In this document: in pieces, positions 45,262 through 56,625 of the stretch
Layout of the letters: each line of letters opens with the position of its first letter
Numbering within the stretch: position 1 is the stretch's first letter
From: Toxorhynchites rutilus septentrionalis
Lineage: Eukaryota > Arthropoda > Insecta > Diptera > Culicidae
DNA length: 64,000 nt
Assembly: GCF_029784135.1 (NCBI RefSeq)
Contig: NC_073745.1
Location: 63,890,218-63,954,217, forward strand
Direction: 5' to 3'
The notes under the pieces: generated by a model
Told to the model about the DNA's origin: nothing
Database searches by the model: none
Seen by the model: the letters and a program-made list of their open reading frames with translations, nothing else
Position numbers and translations under genes: made by a program

Positions 45262-46170
45262 CGAGGGGTTGTATCCGAGACACGACCGCTTAAAACGTAG
45301 GACTACGCAATCTTTTTTTTTTAATTTGTTGCTTTATCATTTCGGATATTATTTGGTTTTGGTTTTTGTAGAATCATTTCGAGATGAAACGATTCTTTCT
45401 TGCCTTTGCGAGAACAATACAATAATTGGTCATATGTCGCATTTTATGTCTTTATATCAATGCACGCATTGCAGTATTTAACGAGAGGCATCTTCCGTGC
45501 ATCGCCATTTAACAAGCATCAAACATGCGTCTAACAGATGCACACAGTTGCAGCGATAAAAATGAAACATCGCGAGAATGACCGTTTATGAAAAATCGTT
45601 TCTCCATTCTCGGTCAAAACCGTCAACAAAGCTAGCTTGCCCTCTTCTCTTGTTTCTCCTGCTTTGCCATGGCTCGGATGGTTGGTATCAATTGCAATGC
45701 CAGATGTAGTTGAAGTGAAATATTCGCTAGCGTTCACAGCAAATAAAACACAAAACGAGCAGTTGTTTCGAATACAGAAAGATTCTGAGAATTTTCCTCA
45801 GAGGAGATGCAATACGCTAGCGACATCTCACTTAGTATGCAAGTTTCTTACCCTTCGTTTGTTTCTATTCTAGCGGCTGCATAAGTTGCCCGTCATTGAC
45901 AGCTCTGTTCGGGAAAGCACACAAATGGACAGAACAAATGTATGGGGAAGCAGGAATGCTTCCTATTTTCATCAATTTAAATCATATACAGACTGTGGGA
46001 TTCTAATGTATAGCATATCAAACAAATCTTAGAGAAATTCCGATTCGATTGATATGCAAATCGTTAAAATCCGTTCGCAGCAAAACTAGTTATTAACGTT
46101 AACTTTATATCATAAAAACGCCATCTGTTTTCTGATTTGGCACCCTTAATGTAAGACGTAGTCCTGCGTC
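45262..46170 (-). mobile_element. family D repeat, 909 bp, absent from the duplicate copy
   Basis: Minus strand: starts GACGCAGGACTACGTCTTACATTAAGGGTGCC and ends GCGTAGTCCTACG...GCGGTCGTGTCTCGGATACAACCCCTCG. Duplication unit 2 reads GCACAAAAAACTTGGTAGG at the matching place (47256-47274), an empty site, so the ends are known to a few bases. Inside, the minus strand near 45680-45640 gives SHGKAGETREEGK, which faintly recalls the H2A N-terminus; I do not insist on that. Confidence 0.75.
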
Positions 46171-46499
46171 GAAAACTTGGTAGGCATGAGAATAGGACGT
46201 AAACTATGTATGATACCGCTAGGTACCGATTACCGTATGTTTAATACCGATTAGGATGGCCCTATGCAGAAAAAAAATGTTAACAATTTTTGATTCTATC
46301 TCTTTCCTAAATTTGGCATAAAAGTACACATATCTTCGATGGTTCATTCCCATCTCCTATTTTTAATCGCAGTTTTAGTATTTTGGTATAGATAAAATCC
46401 AAATAATATCTATAAATAAAATACAAATAATATCTATAAATAAAATCCAAATGATACCGTCCTTCGTTATTGAAAGAGAACGAATTTATTTACGTTGTT

Positions 46500-47066
46500 A
46501 AATCACAGATGGCGCTAAGTTCGCTTCATCGTACTTTCATCCACACATACGCCAATGATCTCAATTCGGCTAAAACCATGCGTATTGTCGGCGAGCTGGA
46601 AAAGTTTTTGAGTAAATATAATAAATTATTGAAATTCTTCATGAGCTCGATTTGCAAGGTGACATTCACGTTATTGTCATCAATCTTAAAAAACACCGAC
46701 TGGAGATCACGTGTATACATTGAATGCGTATGTTGTTGAAGGCTGTTAGGCGACTGCACAGTGACGCGAGATATTGTGATTCGAAGAAGAAAAAACAATC
46801 TGGAGTTCATCGTTGACACATACCGTTCTTAGGATGCTCTCCATTTTCTTTTTCAATGGTACGAACGTTCCTAATGTTCCTAACGTGTGCCACCTCAATG
46901 TAGAAGTACTTTCAAACGAAAGACAGGCACAGAGCGAACGACTGCGATTCTGGACAATCAACAAAAGCGGCGCGACGAAAAATACACTCACTTTTCGAGA
47001 CGCTATCATAATCAGCGCCAACACAGCCTTTCCCATTGTCAAACCAAAACGCATGCATTGTCATGG
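46500..47066 (+). pseudogene. Helitron_like_N domain relic, copy 1
   Basis: SLHRTFIHTYANDLNSAKTMRIVGELEKFLSKYNKLLKFF is followed, after shifts, by TRDIVIRRRKNNLEFIVDTYRS, a stop and DALHFLFF (46765-46855). In Helitron rolling-circle transposases this is the conserved region ending ...HRSYDALQYPLIF; the Tyr of SYDAL is the stop codon here. The DNA after it continues to resemble family-specific sequence. Non-functional. Confidence 0.75.
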
Positions 47067-47085
47067 TATTGGATTTTATAATAAA

Positions 47086-48115
47086 GATGGATTTTATTTT
47101 CGTAATTATTGATTGTAACCGTTTTTTATTGTTTTCATGACTTTGGACTATAGACTGCTATATCTTTTCTCTTCTCTATATTTATAAAAATCTCGTGTCA
47201 CGATGTTTGTGGTCGAACACCTCCGAAACGGCTCGACTGATTTTCATAAAATTATGCACAAAAAACTTGGTAGGCATGAGAATAGGACGTAAACTATGTA
47301 TCACACCGCTAAGCTACCGATTACCGTATGTTTAATACCGATTAGGGTGGCCCTATGCAGAAAAAAATGTTAACAATTTTTAATTCTATTTCTTTCCTAA
47401 ATTTGGCATAAAAGAACATATATCCTCGATGGTTCACCCCCCCCATCTCCTATTTTTAATCGCAATTTTAGTTTTTTGGTATAAATAAAATCCATATAAT
47501 ATCCCCGTCCTTCGTTATTGAAAGAGAACGAATTTATTTACGTTGTTAAATCACAGATGGCGCTAAGTTCGCTTCATCGTACTTTCATCCACACATACGC
47601 CAATGATCTCAATTCGGCTAAAACCATGCGTATTGTCGGCGAGCTGGAAAAGTTTTTGAGTAAACATAATAAATTATTGAAATTCTTCATGAGCTTGATT
47701 TGCAAGGTGACATTCACGTTATTGTCATCAATCTTAAAAAACACCGAAAAAACACGTGTATACATTGAATGCGTATGTTGTTGAAGGCTGTTAGGCGACT
47801 GCACAGTGACGCGAGATATTGTGATTCGAAGAAGAAAAAACAATCTGGAGTTCATCGTTGACACATACCGTTCTTAGGATGCTCTCCATTTTCTTTTTCA
47901 ATGGTTCGAACGTTCCTAATGTTCCTAACGTGCGCCACCTCAATGTAGAAGTACTTTCAAACGATAGACAGGCACAGAGCGAACGACTGCGATTCTGGAC
48001 AATCAACAGAAGCGGCGTGATGAAAAATACACTCACTTTTCGAGACGCTATCATGAGCAGCGCCAACACAGCCTTTCCCATTGTCAGACCAAAACGCATA
48101 CATTGTCATGATATT
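47086..48115 (+). repeat. duplication unit 2 (lacks the family D insertion)
   Basis: About 95% similar to unit 1, minus 45262-46170. It starts AAAGATGGATTTTATTTTCGTAATTATTGATTG and includes CTTTGGACTATAGACTGCTATATC, the host flank and Helitron start. It ends near CATTGTCATGATATTATAGC. Confidence 0.85.
47548..48115 (+). pseudogene. Helitron_like_N domain relic, copy 2
   Basis: The same fragments as copy 1, including the identical in-frame stop in YRS-stop-DALH (47813-47905). The nonsense change therefore predates the duplication. Confidence 0.75.
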
Positions 48116-48977
48116 ATAGCACGTGCGTTCAAACAAAAAAAAATGAACGAAACGTAGAATGAGCTTCATTACAACGCATTGGATAGTCGACAAAATACGC
48201 CCTGAGGAAATCTATAGTGTAATTTCCTCAAACATTACAAATGCGTCTATTGATCAACTACCCACCCGTACGCTGAAACCCGATCGAGTCAAAATTACCC
48301 GAATCGATTGCAATATCGCATTCTGTCATCCGTTCGACTTCGACGGGTTGTGCAAATGTCATCCGACCTTCAAACGTAATGCGATATAGACGTCATTGAG
48401 CTTTGTGTTCCATTTCTGTGAAGCGTAAATTGTTATGAATTTTCGAGTGAAATGAAAAACTCACTCGTGGGTACTTGAATAACATAAGGCGCTAGAACGC
48501 TCAGCAGGCTAGTGAAATCACTTGATGTGTGACGTATTAAATAATACGGGGTTAAAACAAAAAAAATAAATGAAATTTGGCTCTTTTGTGTGTTTTTGGT
48601 AACAGAATACATTCTCAGCAGGTGTGGAAAAATCTTGAATGAAAATTGTCTCTGAAATTATTTCATATTCTGGATAATATTTTGACTGAGATGTAAGGAG
48701 ATTCATAGAAAAAAAATAGTTAAGTTAGGGCCAACACTATGTCTTCTAGGTATTTATACAACATCGAATAAAAATTTTCGTTCAAATTACAACTTACATT
48801 TGCTTCCGGGTCTGCTTATGACGAAATATGGGTTACTGTTCCATATTGTAACCACAGACATGATTCATGGCCTTGCGATGATCTAAAACTTTTATAGCTT
48901 TGAATGGCAGATGGAAAATGTACACTGCATTTTCTTAAAGATTTCACCAATGACACGACCGCAAGCCTAGGTGAATG
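48116..48977 (+). other. single-copy part of the Helitron relic
   Basis: The 76-codon frame at 48159-48389 (TTHWIVDKIRPEEIYSVIS...) looks protein-like in composition and lies in the body of the Helitron. I do not recognise a conserved helicase motif in it. Confidence 0.4.
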
Positions 48978-49406
48978 TACAATAGAGTGCCAATAAAAAT
49001 GGCCATCTCGAATTTTCAAACCGAACTTGATTAAAACTGTTGATTCCCACGGAAAACTACCCTAAGCAAAATATCAGCTCAATCGGACTTCATTTACTAG
49101 TGTCGCACAAAACAAAAAAAAATTTTTCGAGATGACAGTAGATCTCGACGTTTCATGCAATTTGAAGACATTTGGCATCAATTTTTTTTTTCGAAAACCC
49201 CGATTTCCTTTACTCCCCCCTTGGGTGATTTTTCGGTTTTCAAAAAACTCAAACTTTGACTGCTGTGCGACACTAGTAAATGAAGTCCGATTGAGCTGAT
49301 ATTTTGCATAGGGTAGTTTTTCGTGGGAATCAACATTTTTAATCAAGTTCGCTTTGAAAATTCGAGGGTCACTTTTTTCCCATACATCCATTGGCACTCT
49401 AATGTA
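48978..49406. mobile_element. 429 bp MITE with ~150 bp inverted arms, nested in the Helitron
   Basis: The left arm TACAATAGAGTGCCAATAAAAATGG ... AATCGGACTTCATTTACTAGTGTCGCAC is mirrored by GTGCGACACTAGTAAATGAAGTCCGATT ... CCATTGGCACTCTAATGTA with ~90% identity over the inner 100 bp. The terminal TA may be the target. No coding sequence. Confidence 0.85.
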
Positions 49407-49922
49407 CAATATATCAACGAAGAAATACTGATAATTACGGACAATCATTCATAAAAATTAACAACGCAGACATTGACATGGAAAATCGTTCGGCAGTGTC
49501 ATATTAGCTTTAGCTGATCAAAACATTCATTGCTCATGTTTATGTTAAGTTCTGTGGTTCGATGAAAAACAACACATTTGCAACAACGAAAAATTAGTCT
49601 ACTTCACGATGAAAATATATTCTTTTCTTTAATTTACATTTAACGTTCAAGATGTCAGTTTCGTAAATGAAATACATCGGGAGTGGAATGCAAGGAATGG
49701 TTTGTTTTTTTTTAAATTTTTGTCGGTGGTTATCGACTTGGTGCTCATTTCTCGGTATGTCAAAAACAAGTATGAACACAAGAGTCACGAACGTTTTACG
49801 TATGAGTAGATTGTTAAAACATTTAAACACACTTACAATACATAAGTTTTTTTTTGTTTAACAATCAACATTTTCACTAGAAATAATCTACATGGCAGAA
49901 CAACGTTCGCTGGGTCGGCTGG
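49407..49922 (+). other. 3' part of the Helitron relic
   Basis: No frame recognised. The last ~30 bases (ACATGGCAGAACAACGTTCGC and then TGGGTCGGCTGG) form the GC-rich subterminal motif and CTRR end. Confidence 0.55.
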
Positions 49923-51049
49923 TTTTTCCATATTTTTTCTTGAAGCCTGAGGATTTTTTACATAGCATATCTCGATATCAGAGATGCTATTTTTTTCGTT
50001 TTTGAGAAATGATTTTTCAAAGTTAACCGGTGGTCCGAAAAATCATTTTTCCCCTTTTATCCAAAAATGACGTTTTTCTAAAATTCATAACAATTAAACT
50101 ACTGAACCGATTTGGATGAACAACATATCAAATTGAAGTTGAATTGAAGAAAATCTTTGAAAACATATCACACTTGCGGATTTTGGATTCTGGATTCTGG
50201 TCGCATAGGGTTGGTTTAGTCACATAGGAATATTGAACTTGAAGACTTAAGACATGTTAAATTTGAAAAATCATATCTCAAAAACCAAAAAAAAGGATCT
50301 CTGATATCGACATATGTTATGTAGAAAATCCTCAGCTTTCCAGGAAGAATATAAAACAAATACAGCGCCCTCTATCTTTGACCGAGAAAACTATCAATCA
50401 ATAATTATAGAAACAAAAATCTAACAAATCGCAAAAAAAAATTTTTTTTCAAATAAAACTAATTCATAAACATCAATTTGATTTGCCAGCCATCTGAATC
50501 GATTCATTAGTTCAAAAGTTATGAATTTTTATAGTGGGAAAAAGGAGAAAAAATTGTTTTTTCGAACCATAGGTAAACGTTGAAAAATTATATCTCAAAA
50601 ACGAAAAAAAAGTATCTCTGATATCGAGATATGTTATGTAAAAAAAACCTCAGCTTTAAAGAAAAAATATAGAAAAATATATCGCCCTCTAGTCCAAAGC
50701 CATGAAAACAATAAAAAACAACTACAATCAATAATTACGAAAAAAAATCTATTTTTTTGCGAGTTCAATATTTTTTATGAAAGGCTAGCTTATTGGCTTC
50801 AGTTAGATATATCGATCATCTGAATCTATTCAGTAGTTCCAAAGCTATGAATTTTTGAAAAAAAAAGTAATTTTTGGGAAAAAGTGAAAAAACAGATTTT
50901 TCGGACCACCCTAAAATGAAAATGGGCACACTAATACAAAAAAATACGGGTCTAATGTTTTGCAATAAAGAATAAAATAACCATTGTTGACGAAAATCTG
51001 AGAACCACTCCATCGGTTTTGCATGGGATTGCTGTTTGATAAAGTAATG

Positions 51050-54000
51050 CAGCAATTCCAAATGAAATCGTCCTAAAAATGCTGATTTTAAAAACTTGTA
51101 TTTTTGATTCCAATGAAAGTGTGTATTCCCTTGGGTTGGAGGAAATATGAGTTTTTCACAGCAATTGGGAATTTCTTGACTCAAGCGTAACTTTTGAAAA
51201 GGGCGTATCGATTTTAGTAAGAGAAATCTTTTATAATTTATATCTTAAAAACTATGAGTCGTACCGAAATGGTGTCTTAGAAAAAGTTATAGAGTATTGA
51301 TGGTTGAAAATGAAAAAATGTACACTCAGAAAAAAAATTAGTACTCTTTTTTTTATTTACAAAATCAAAATTCGATTTGCAACATCCAAAATTCATATTT
51401 TTTAATTTTTTCATACAAAATAGAAGTCATGCAGAAAATTTAAAAAATGGGCCCAAGATGGTAAAACTATTTTGACGAACTTTGTGGAACATCAAATTTT
51501 TAGGAATTTTCGAAACTTTGAATTTTTGTATGTTAACAATCATTTTTAGCCACAAATTATGAATCCTGATGTGATTTAAAACAAAAAAGGTTATTATCGA
51601 TCTCCTTCTAAATGTAGCCATTCTCGAAATATTCAAAAAAAAATTCTAATTTATTGTCTTTTTTATAGTAAACTAGCTAACCCGGCAAACTTCGTCCCGC
51701 CCATTTACTTGATTAATTCTCGAGTAATGCAGAAATTTGTGTTTTATTTGTATGGCAGCCACCCCTAAGAGAAGGGGGAGGGGTATCTAACCACCATAGA
51801 AACATTCATTGCACCCTAAAGTTTCCATATGCCTAATTTGGTTTAATTTGCTTGATTAATTCTCGGGTAATGCAAAAATTTGTGTTTCATTTGTACGGCA
51901 GCCCCCTCTAAGAGAGGGGGAGAGTATCTTAACACCATAGAAACATTTATTGCATCCTAAAACCTCCACATGCCAAATTTGGTTTCATTTGCTTGATTAA
52001 TTCTCGAGTAATGCAGAAATTTGTGTTTCATTTGTATGGCAGCCCCCCCTTTGAGTGGGGGAAGGACTGTTCAACCATCATAGAAACATTTATTGCACCC
52101 TAAAACTTTCATATGCCAACTTTGGTTTCGTTTGATTGATTAATTTCCGAGTAATGCAAAAAATTGTGTTTCATTTGTATGGCAGCCCCCTCTAAGAGAG
52201 GGGGAAGGAGTATCTTATCACCATAGAAACATTTATTGCATCCTAAAACCTCCACATGCCAAATTTGGTTTCATTTGCTTGATTAATTCTCGAGTAATGC
52301 AGAAATTTGTGTTTCATTTGTATGGCAGCCCCCCCTTTGAGTGGGGGAAGGACTGTCTAACCATCATAGAACATTTATTGCACCCTAAAACTTTCACATG
52401 CCAACTTTGGTTTCGTTTGCCTGGTTAATTTCCGAGTAATGTAGAAATTTGTGTTTCATTTGTATGGCAGCCCCCCCTTAGAGAGGGGGGAGGGGTCTCA
52501 AAATATCACGAAAACCTTCCCCGGCCCCAAAAACCCCTACATACCAATTTTCATGTCGATCGGTTCAGTAGTTTCCGAGTCTATAAGAATCAGACAGACA
52601 GACAGACATCACTCCATTTTTATATATATAGATAGATAATCCCTTTTAATATGTTTGTCGTGTTATACCGTCAAGTTCATGAAATTTTATGAATTTGCCT
52701 ATAACTTCCAACAACTTTTCCAAATACATCATCATGGTTCATTTTTTGACTCAAGCGCAACTTTTGAAAATGGCGTATCGATTTGAGTAAGAGAAATCTT
52801 TGATAATTTATATGTCAAAAAATATGAGTCGTACCGAAATAGTGTGTTAGAAAGAGTTATAGAGTATTGTTGACTTAATTTGAAAAAAATATACACTGAG
52901 AAGAAAAATCAGTACTCTTTTTTTATTTACAAAATAAAATTTTAATTTGCGATATCAAAAAAAAGTATTTTTTAAATTTTTTTTCAATTTTTTCATATAA
53001 AATAGAAGTGTAGTAAAAATGTAGAAAATTTAAAAAATGGGCCCAAGGTGGTAAAACTATTTTTGACGAACTTTGTAAAACATCGAATTTTTAGGAATTT
53101 TCGGAACTTCGATTTTTTGTATGTTAGCAGTCATGTTTAATCACAAATTATGAATCCTGATGTTCTTTAAAACAAAAGAGGTTAATATCAATCTCCTTCT
53201 AAATGTAGCCATTCTCGAGATATTTAAAAAAATATTTGTAATTTATTGTCTTTTTAATAATAAATAGGCCCTTTAAATATGTTTGTCGTGTTATACCATC
53301 ATGTTCATGAGATTTTAAGAATTCGCTTATAATTTCCAACAACTTTTCCAAAAACATCGTTATGGTAAAGACATATGTTTAGGAGTTACGTTACGAAACA
53401 TTCGAAGACATGTGGGTTAATACAAAACGTAGCGAAAGTAAACAATCTTTTTTATCTTAATACAAACTTCAATCAATCAAAAAAAATGTTGGAAATTATA
53501 AGAAAATTCATAAAATTTCATGAACATGACGGTATAACACGACAAACATACTAAAAGAGATTATTTACTATAAAAAAGATTATAATAAATTAGAAATATT
53601 TTTTTGAATATCTCGAGAATGGTTGCATTTAAAAGGAGATTGATAATAACCTTTTTTGTTTTAAATCACATCAGGATTCATAATTTGTGGCTAAAAATGA
53701 TTGTTAACATACAAAAATTCGAAGTTTTGAAAATTCCTAAAAATTCGATGTTCCACCAAGTTCGTCAAAAATAGTTTAACCATCTTGGGCCCATTTTTTA
53801 AATTTTCTGCATGACTTCTATTTTGTATGAAAAAATTAAAAAAAAATTAATAATATGTATTTTGGATATTGCAAATTGAATTTTTATTTTGTAAATAAAA
53901 AAAAGTACTATTTTTTTTCTTAGTGTACATTTTTTCATATTGAACCATCAATACTCTATAACTGTTTCTAAGACACTATTTCGATACGACTCATAGTTTT

Positions 54001-54190
54001 TGAGATATAAATTATCAAAGATTTCTCTTACTCAAATCGATACGCCCTTTTCAAAAGTTACGCTTGAGTCAAAAAATTCCCAATTGCTGTGGAAAACTCA
54101 TATTTCCTCTAACCCAAACGGAATACACACTTTCATTCGAATCAAAAATACTCATGTTTTGTCATTTGTCGATTTCATTTGGAATTACTC
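51050..54190. mobile_element. large foldback element, AATTCCAAATGAAATCG family, copy 2, with nested DINE
   Basis: Three arms: direct (51050-52735 with the insertion), direct again (52740-53380) and inverted (53440-54190). Each carries CTATGAGTCGTACCGAAAT, TGTACACTSAGAAAAAAA and GAATCCTGATGTGATTTAAAACAAAA-type words in the appropriate orientation. The outer ends CAGCAATTCCAAATGAAATCG and CGATTTCATTTGGAATTACTC are mirror images. It is a composite or internally duplicated version of the 5039-6053 element. No transposase. Confidence 0.8.
51673..52636 (-). mobile_element. Helitron-like DINE-1/mini-me type element, complete, precise A^T insertion
   Basis: On the plus strand it begins CTAGCTAACCCGGCAAACTTCGTCCCGCCC (3' end) and finishes (GACA)n, then TATATATATAGATAGA (5' end, TC in the element's sense). 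The flanks GTAAA and TAATCCC join to GTAAATAATCCC, exactly the sequence at 5679-5690 in copy 1 of the host element. The insertion is between A and T without target duplication, which is the Helitron rule. Inside are about six direct repeats of ~120-140 bp. Confidence 0.9.
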
Positions 54191-55980
54191 AATGGCATCG
54201 GATCGAAAGGAAGCGAGAAAAAATTCGCCATATTCAAATTAGAGGTATCGAGCATTTACACAATTTGTACATCAAAATCGAAAATGATAGCCGTGCATAC
54301 TGATATGATTCCCATTAAATATTACTTCAGAACTCGTTTACTATGCGCTTCTGCTGCAAGCTTCCTGTGCAATCCTTCTATTCGCTGTCGAGCAGAAGAA
54401 GCACAGAATCCGCCAATGAACTGCAATACATCGCTGTGTATATTGCATCCGTATGTGGGTAAGTATTGCTTACCGCAATATCTGGAGACGGAAATTCACG
54501 TCCCAAGCTTTGTGCCTTCTCACGGAGCGCAGGAAAACTAGTTTTGTTTTCAAGCTCCTTGCTCTGAACCACGCGCGCCAGCCAGTAAGGCTCTCAAAAG
54601 GAAGGCTAGGAAAAACCGTATATATTTCCTTCAACCGCTCACAATATGACATTTAACGTGTGACATTCTGCCATTGCCACCGCCTCCTCTTGGTTTGCTC
54701 GGCACGTCTTCAGTTGACAGCTTTCTTTCCCCCGCCGGAGCCAATATTGGTGGAAGGAACGCAAGTCGATCACCACCGCCATCTCGAGCATGCTGCTGCT
54801 GCTGCTGCTGGATTCTGGCATATTCGAGTACATATCGAAAAGCACTATAAAACACCACCACCGGGTAAGGGGAAAGCGCGGGGACACATGCATTCGGCTT
54901 CTTTGGTAATGTAATTTCTTCAGCCGTCGTCGTCCCTTTGCGACTCGGTGAAGACCGAGGGGGGTTTCGGTTGAGATATGCGGAACATTTGGCCGTATTT
55001 GGCCGGGGGGACGGGGGGTCGAGTTCAGGAAATTTTCCGTGAAATCAAAATCCTTCGGGCTGACAGCAACCAGGAATGTAATAATCTGCTGCATGGTTTG
55101 GAAATCGTTGGGCCATTTTGAGAGGTGGTTGGGATGAAGAGTCGCACTCACACTATGACGAATCGAAATGTGTAAAAAATATTCAGACGCTTTGTTCAAC
55201 TACTGAAGACCTAAATATTTGTAATAATTTTCGTCTTGTGCTGTATATTTTCATCTTCTTCTGTGTTCTTGATCGATAAGAGGCCTTCTCTTTTTATTTT
55301 TTATTTTTTCAATATATTTAGAATCAACCCCAACGTAAAGGTATGAAACGAGACCATCATGAGAAGCCCCCCACGCGCCAAAACGAGCCGATCATGAGTT
55401 GATTATTGCTGCACACAGAAATAGAGAGAGTGGCGAAAGTTTTTGATTTGTTTGACAAAAACTTTGTCTTTGCGCGAGAACAAAGTCTTCACAGGGAGCT
55501 TCTAGAGAGGGGCGAAAAGAAGAATTTGACAATCGATTGACCGAAGTGAGGGATATAGATAGGCTTCGGATTGTTTTCTTCGAAACTTTTAATGGAAGAA
55601 AAACATAACTTTGAGTATACTCCAAATAATAATCAATATCCGCGCATCGAAAATTTTCTTTTGTTTGCTGTTGAAATATTCGATGAGTGCGTAAAGGATC
55701 TGTTTGTGATCAAAGGAACGTTTGAATTGTATTGCTCAAATTGTAATCCTCTTACAAAACGCTAGTAATATGTGGAATATTTATTTTTCAGCGTTTTTCG
55801 GCGAAATGCAGAAGCTCATAGAAGAAACGAGAAATAAATTAGATTTTTTTAGAAATAGATAGATAATTTTTAGTTAAAAGTTCTTGAACCATGACATACA
55901 GCATTGTCATAAAGGGTTTCTAAAATGGATAATCAAAATTTTCAAAATTTGATCATATCATTCTACAATTTATATCTAAA
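54191..55980. other. unique non-coding sequence with a short GCT run
   Basis: (GCT)6-7 at 54789-54810. The 186-codon frame at 54639-55199 (-) is open but irregular in composition, shows no domain and has the triplet run as poly-Ser. I do not call it a gene. The rest is featureless. Confidence 0.4.
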
Positions 55981-56625
55981 TACCTTTCTGAATCATATTT
56001 CGGACACTTAAGGCATATGATGCAGAAAACAGATCTAAACTTTATGCACAGGTGTTATTTGGTTGATATTTTCAATAAATTAGTTCAATATACATTTAAG
56101 CTTTTTGATTGAAATTATTTGAACTATTTGATTGAAAACATAAAAAAATCATCGAATAAAGTGCTTTCAAATGAAACGAATAATAATCAAACTTCGGGCG
56201 CTAAATCAAATTTCGGACAGATTAAACTCAAATTTCGGACACTTCATTTTGTAATTTTTTGGACGAAAATTACATTACACTTGATTATATTTTATAATCA
56301 ATTGCGAAACACTTATCATGCAATCACAGTAAACTGTTAACGATGATGAAAACTGATGAAACACGGGAGAAATTTAAATATTTATGAACGGATAAATTCT
56401 ACGTGCTCACGCTAAGCAAACGTCAAACACAAACGATAATGAGTAGTGTTATCAGATTTTTGCCGATTATGTGAAAATTCAAATATAGTTCTCATATGAA
56501 ATGATAGTGAAACCAAGGGATTACTCTGAAGAAGCAATTGTAGTATTTTTATAGTTATGTCATCAGTGCATTAAGCATTTCAAGATATTAGAAGAAAATG
56601 TCCGAAATATGATTCAGAACGGTAT
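55981..56625. mobile_element. candidate MITE with ~28 bp inverted ends
   Basis: TACCTTTCTGAATCATATTTCGGACA (55981) is mirrored by TGTCCGAAATATGATTCAGAACGGTA (ending 56624) with one or two mismatches. CAAATTTCGGACA words recur inside (56207 and 56232). No coding sequence and no clear target duplication. Confidence 0.6.

Larger units (their letters stand above)
45075..47066 (+). repeat. duplication unit 1 (includes host flank plus Helitron 5' part)
   Basis: Runs from AAAGATGGATTTCATTTTCG, in the palindromic host, through the Helitron start to GCATTGTCATGGTATT. The same order recurs at 47086-48115, including the host flank. The duplication therefore took in the junction between host and Helitron. 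Confidence 0.85.
45157..49922 (+). mobile_element. degenerate Helitron, about 4.8 kb
   Basis: 5' end TCTCTTCTCTCC...TATATATATAAAAATCTCGTGTCACGATG, preceded by A (45156). 3' end CAGAACAACGTTCGCTGGGTCGGCTGG (CTRR form), followed by T (49923). Joining the flanks gives CGCTATA-TTTTTCCATATTTTTTC, which equals the unbroken sequence in the mirror arm near 50670. It contains fragments of a Helitron_like_N domain, a partial tandem duplication, a family D insertion and a small MITE. Strongly decayed. Confidence 0.8.
44802..51034. mobile_element. CAGCCATTCC palindromic element split by a Helitron
   Basis: The left terminus CAGCCATTCCGTGCCAAACC (44802) and right terminus CCATCGGTTTTGCATGGGATTGCTG (ending 51034) are mirror images, as are TTTTAGGGTGGTCCGAAAAATC (44918) and its inverse near 50895. 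Without the 4766 bp insertion at 45157-49922 the element would be ~1.47 kb. No transposase of its own. Confidence 0.8.

Noticed and set aside
54639..55199. 186-codon open frame on the minus strand.
   Set aside because: No domain, irregular composition, poly-Ser from a GCT microsatellite, and no homology I can recognise. Open frames of this size are expected in the less AT-rich islands.
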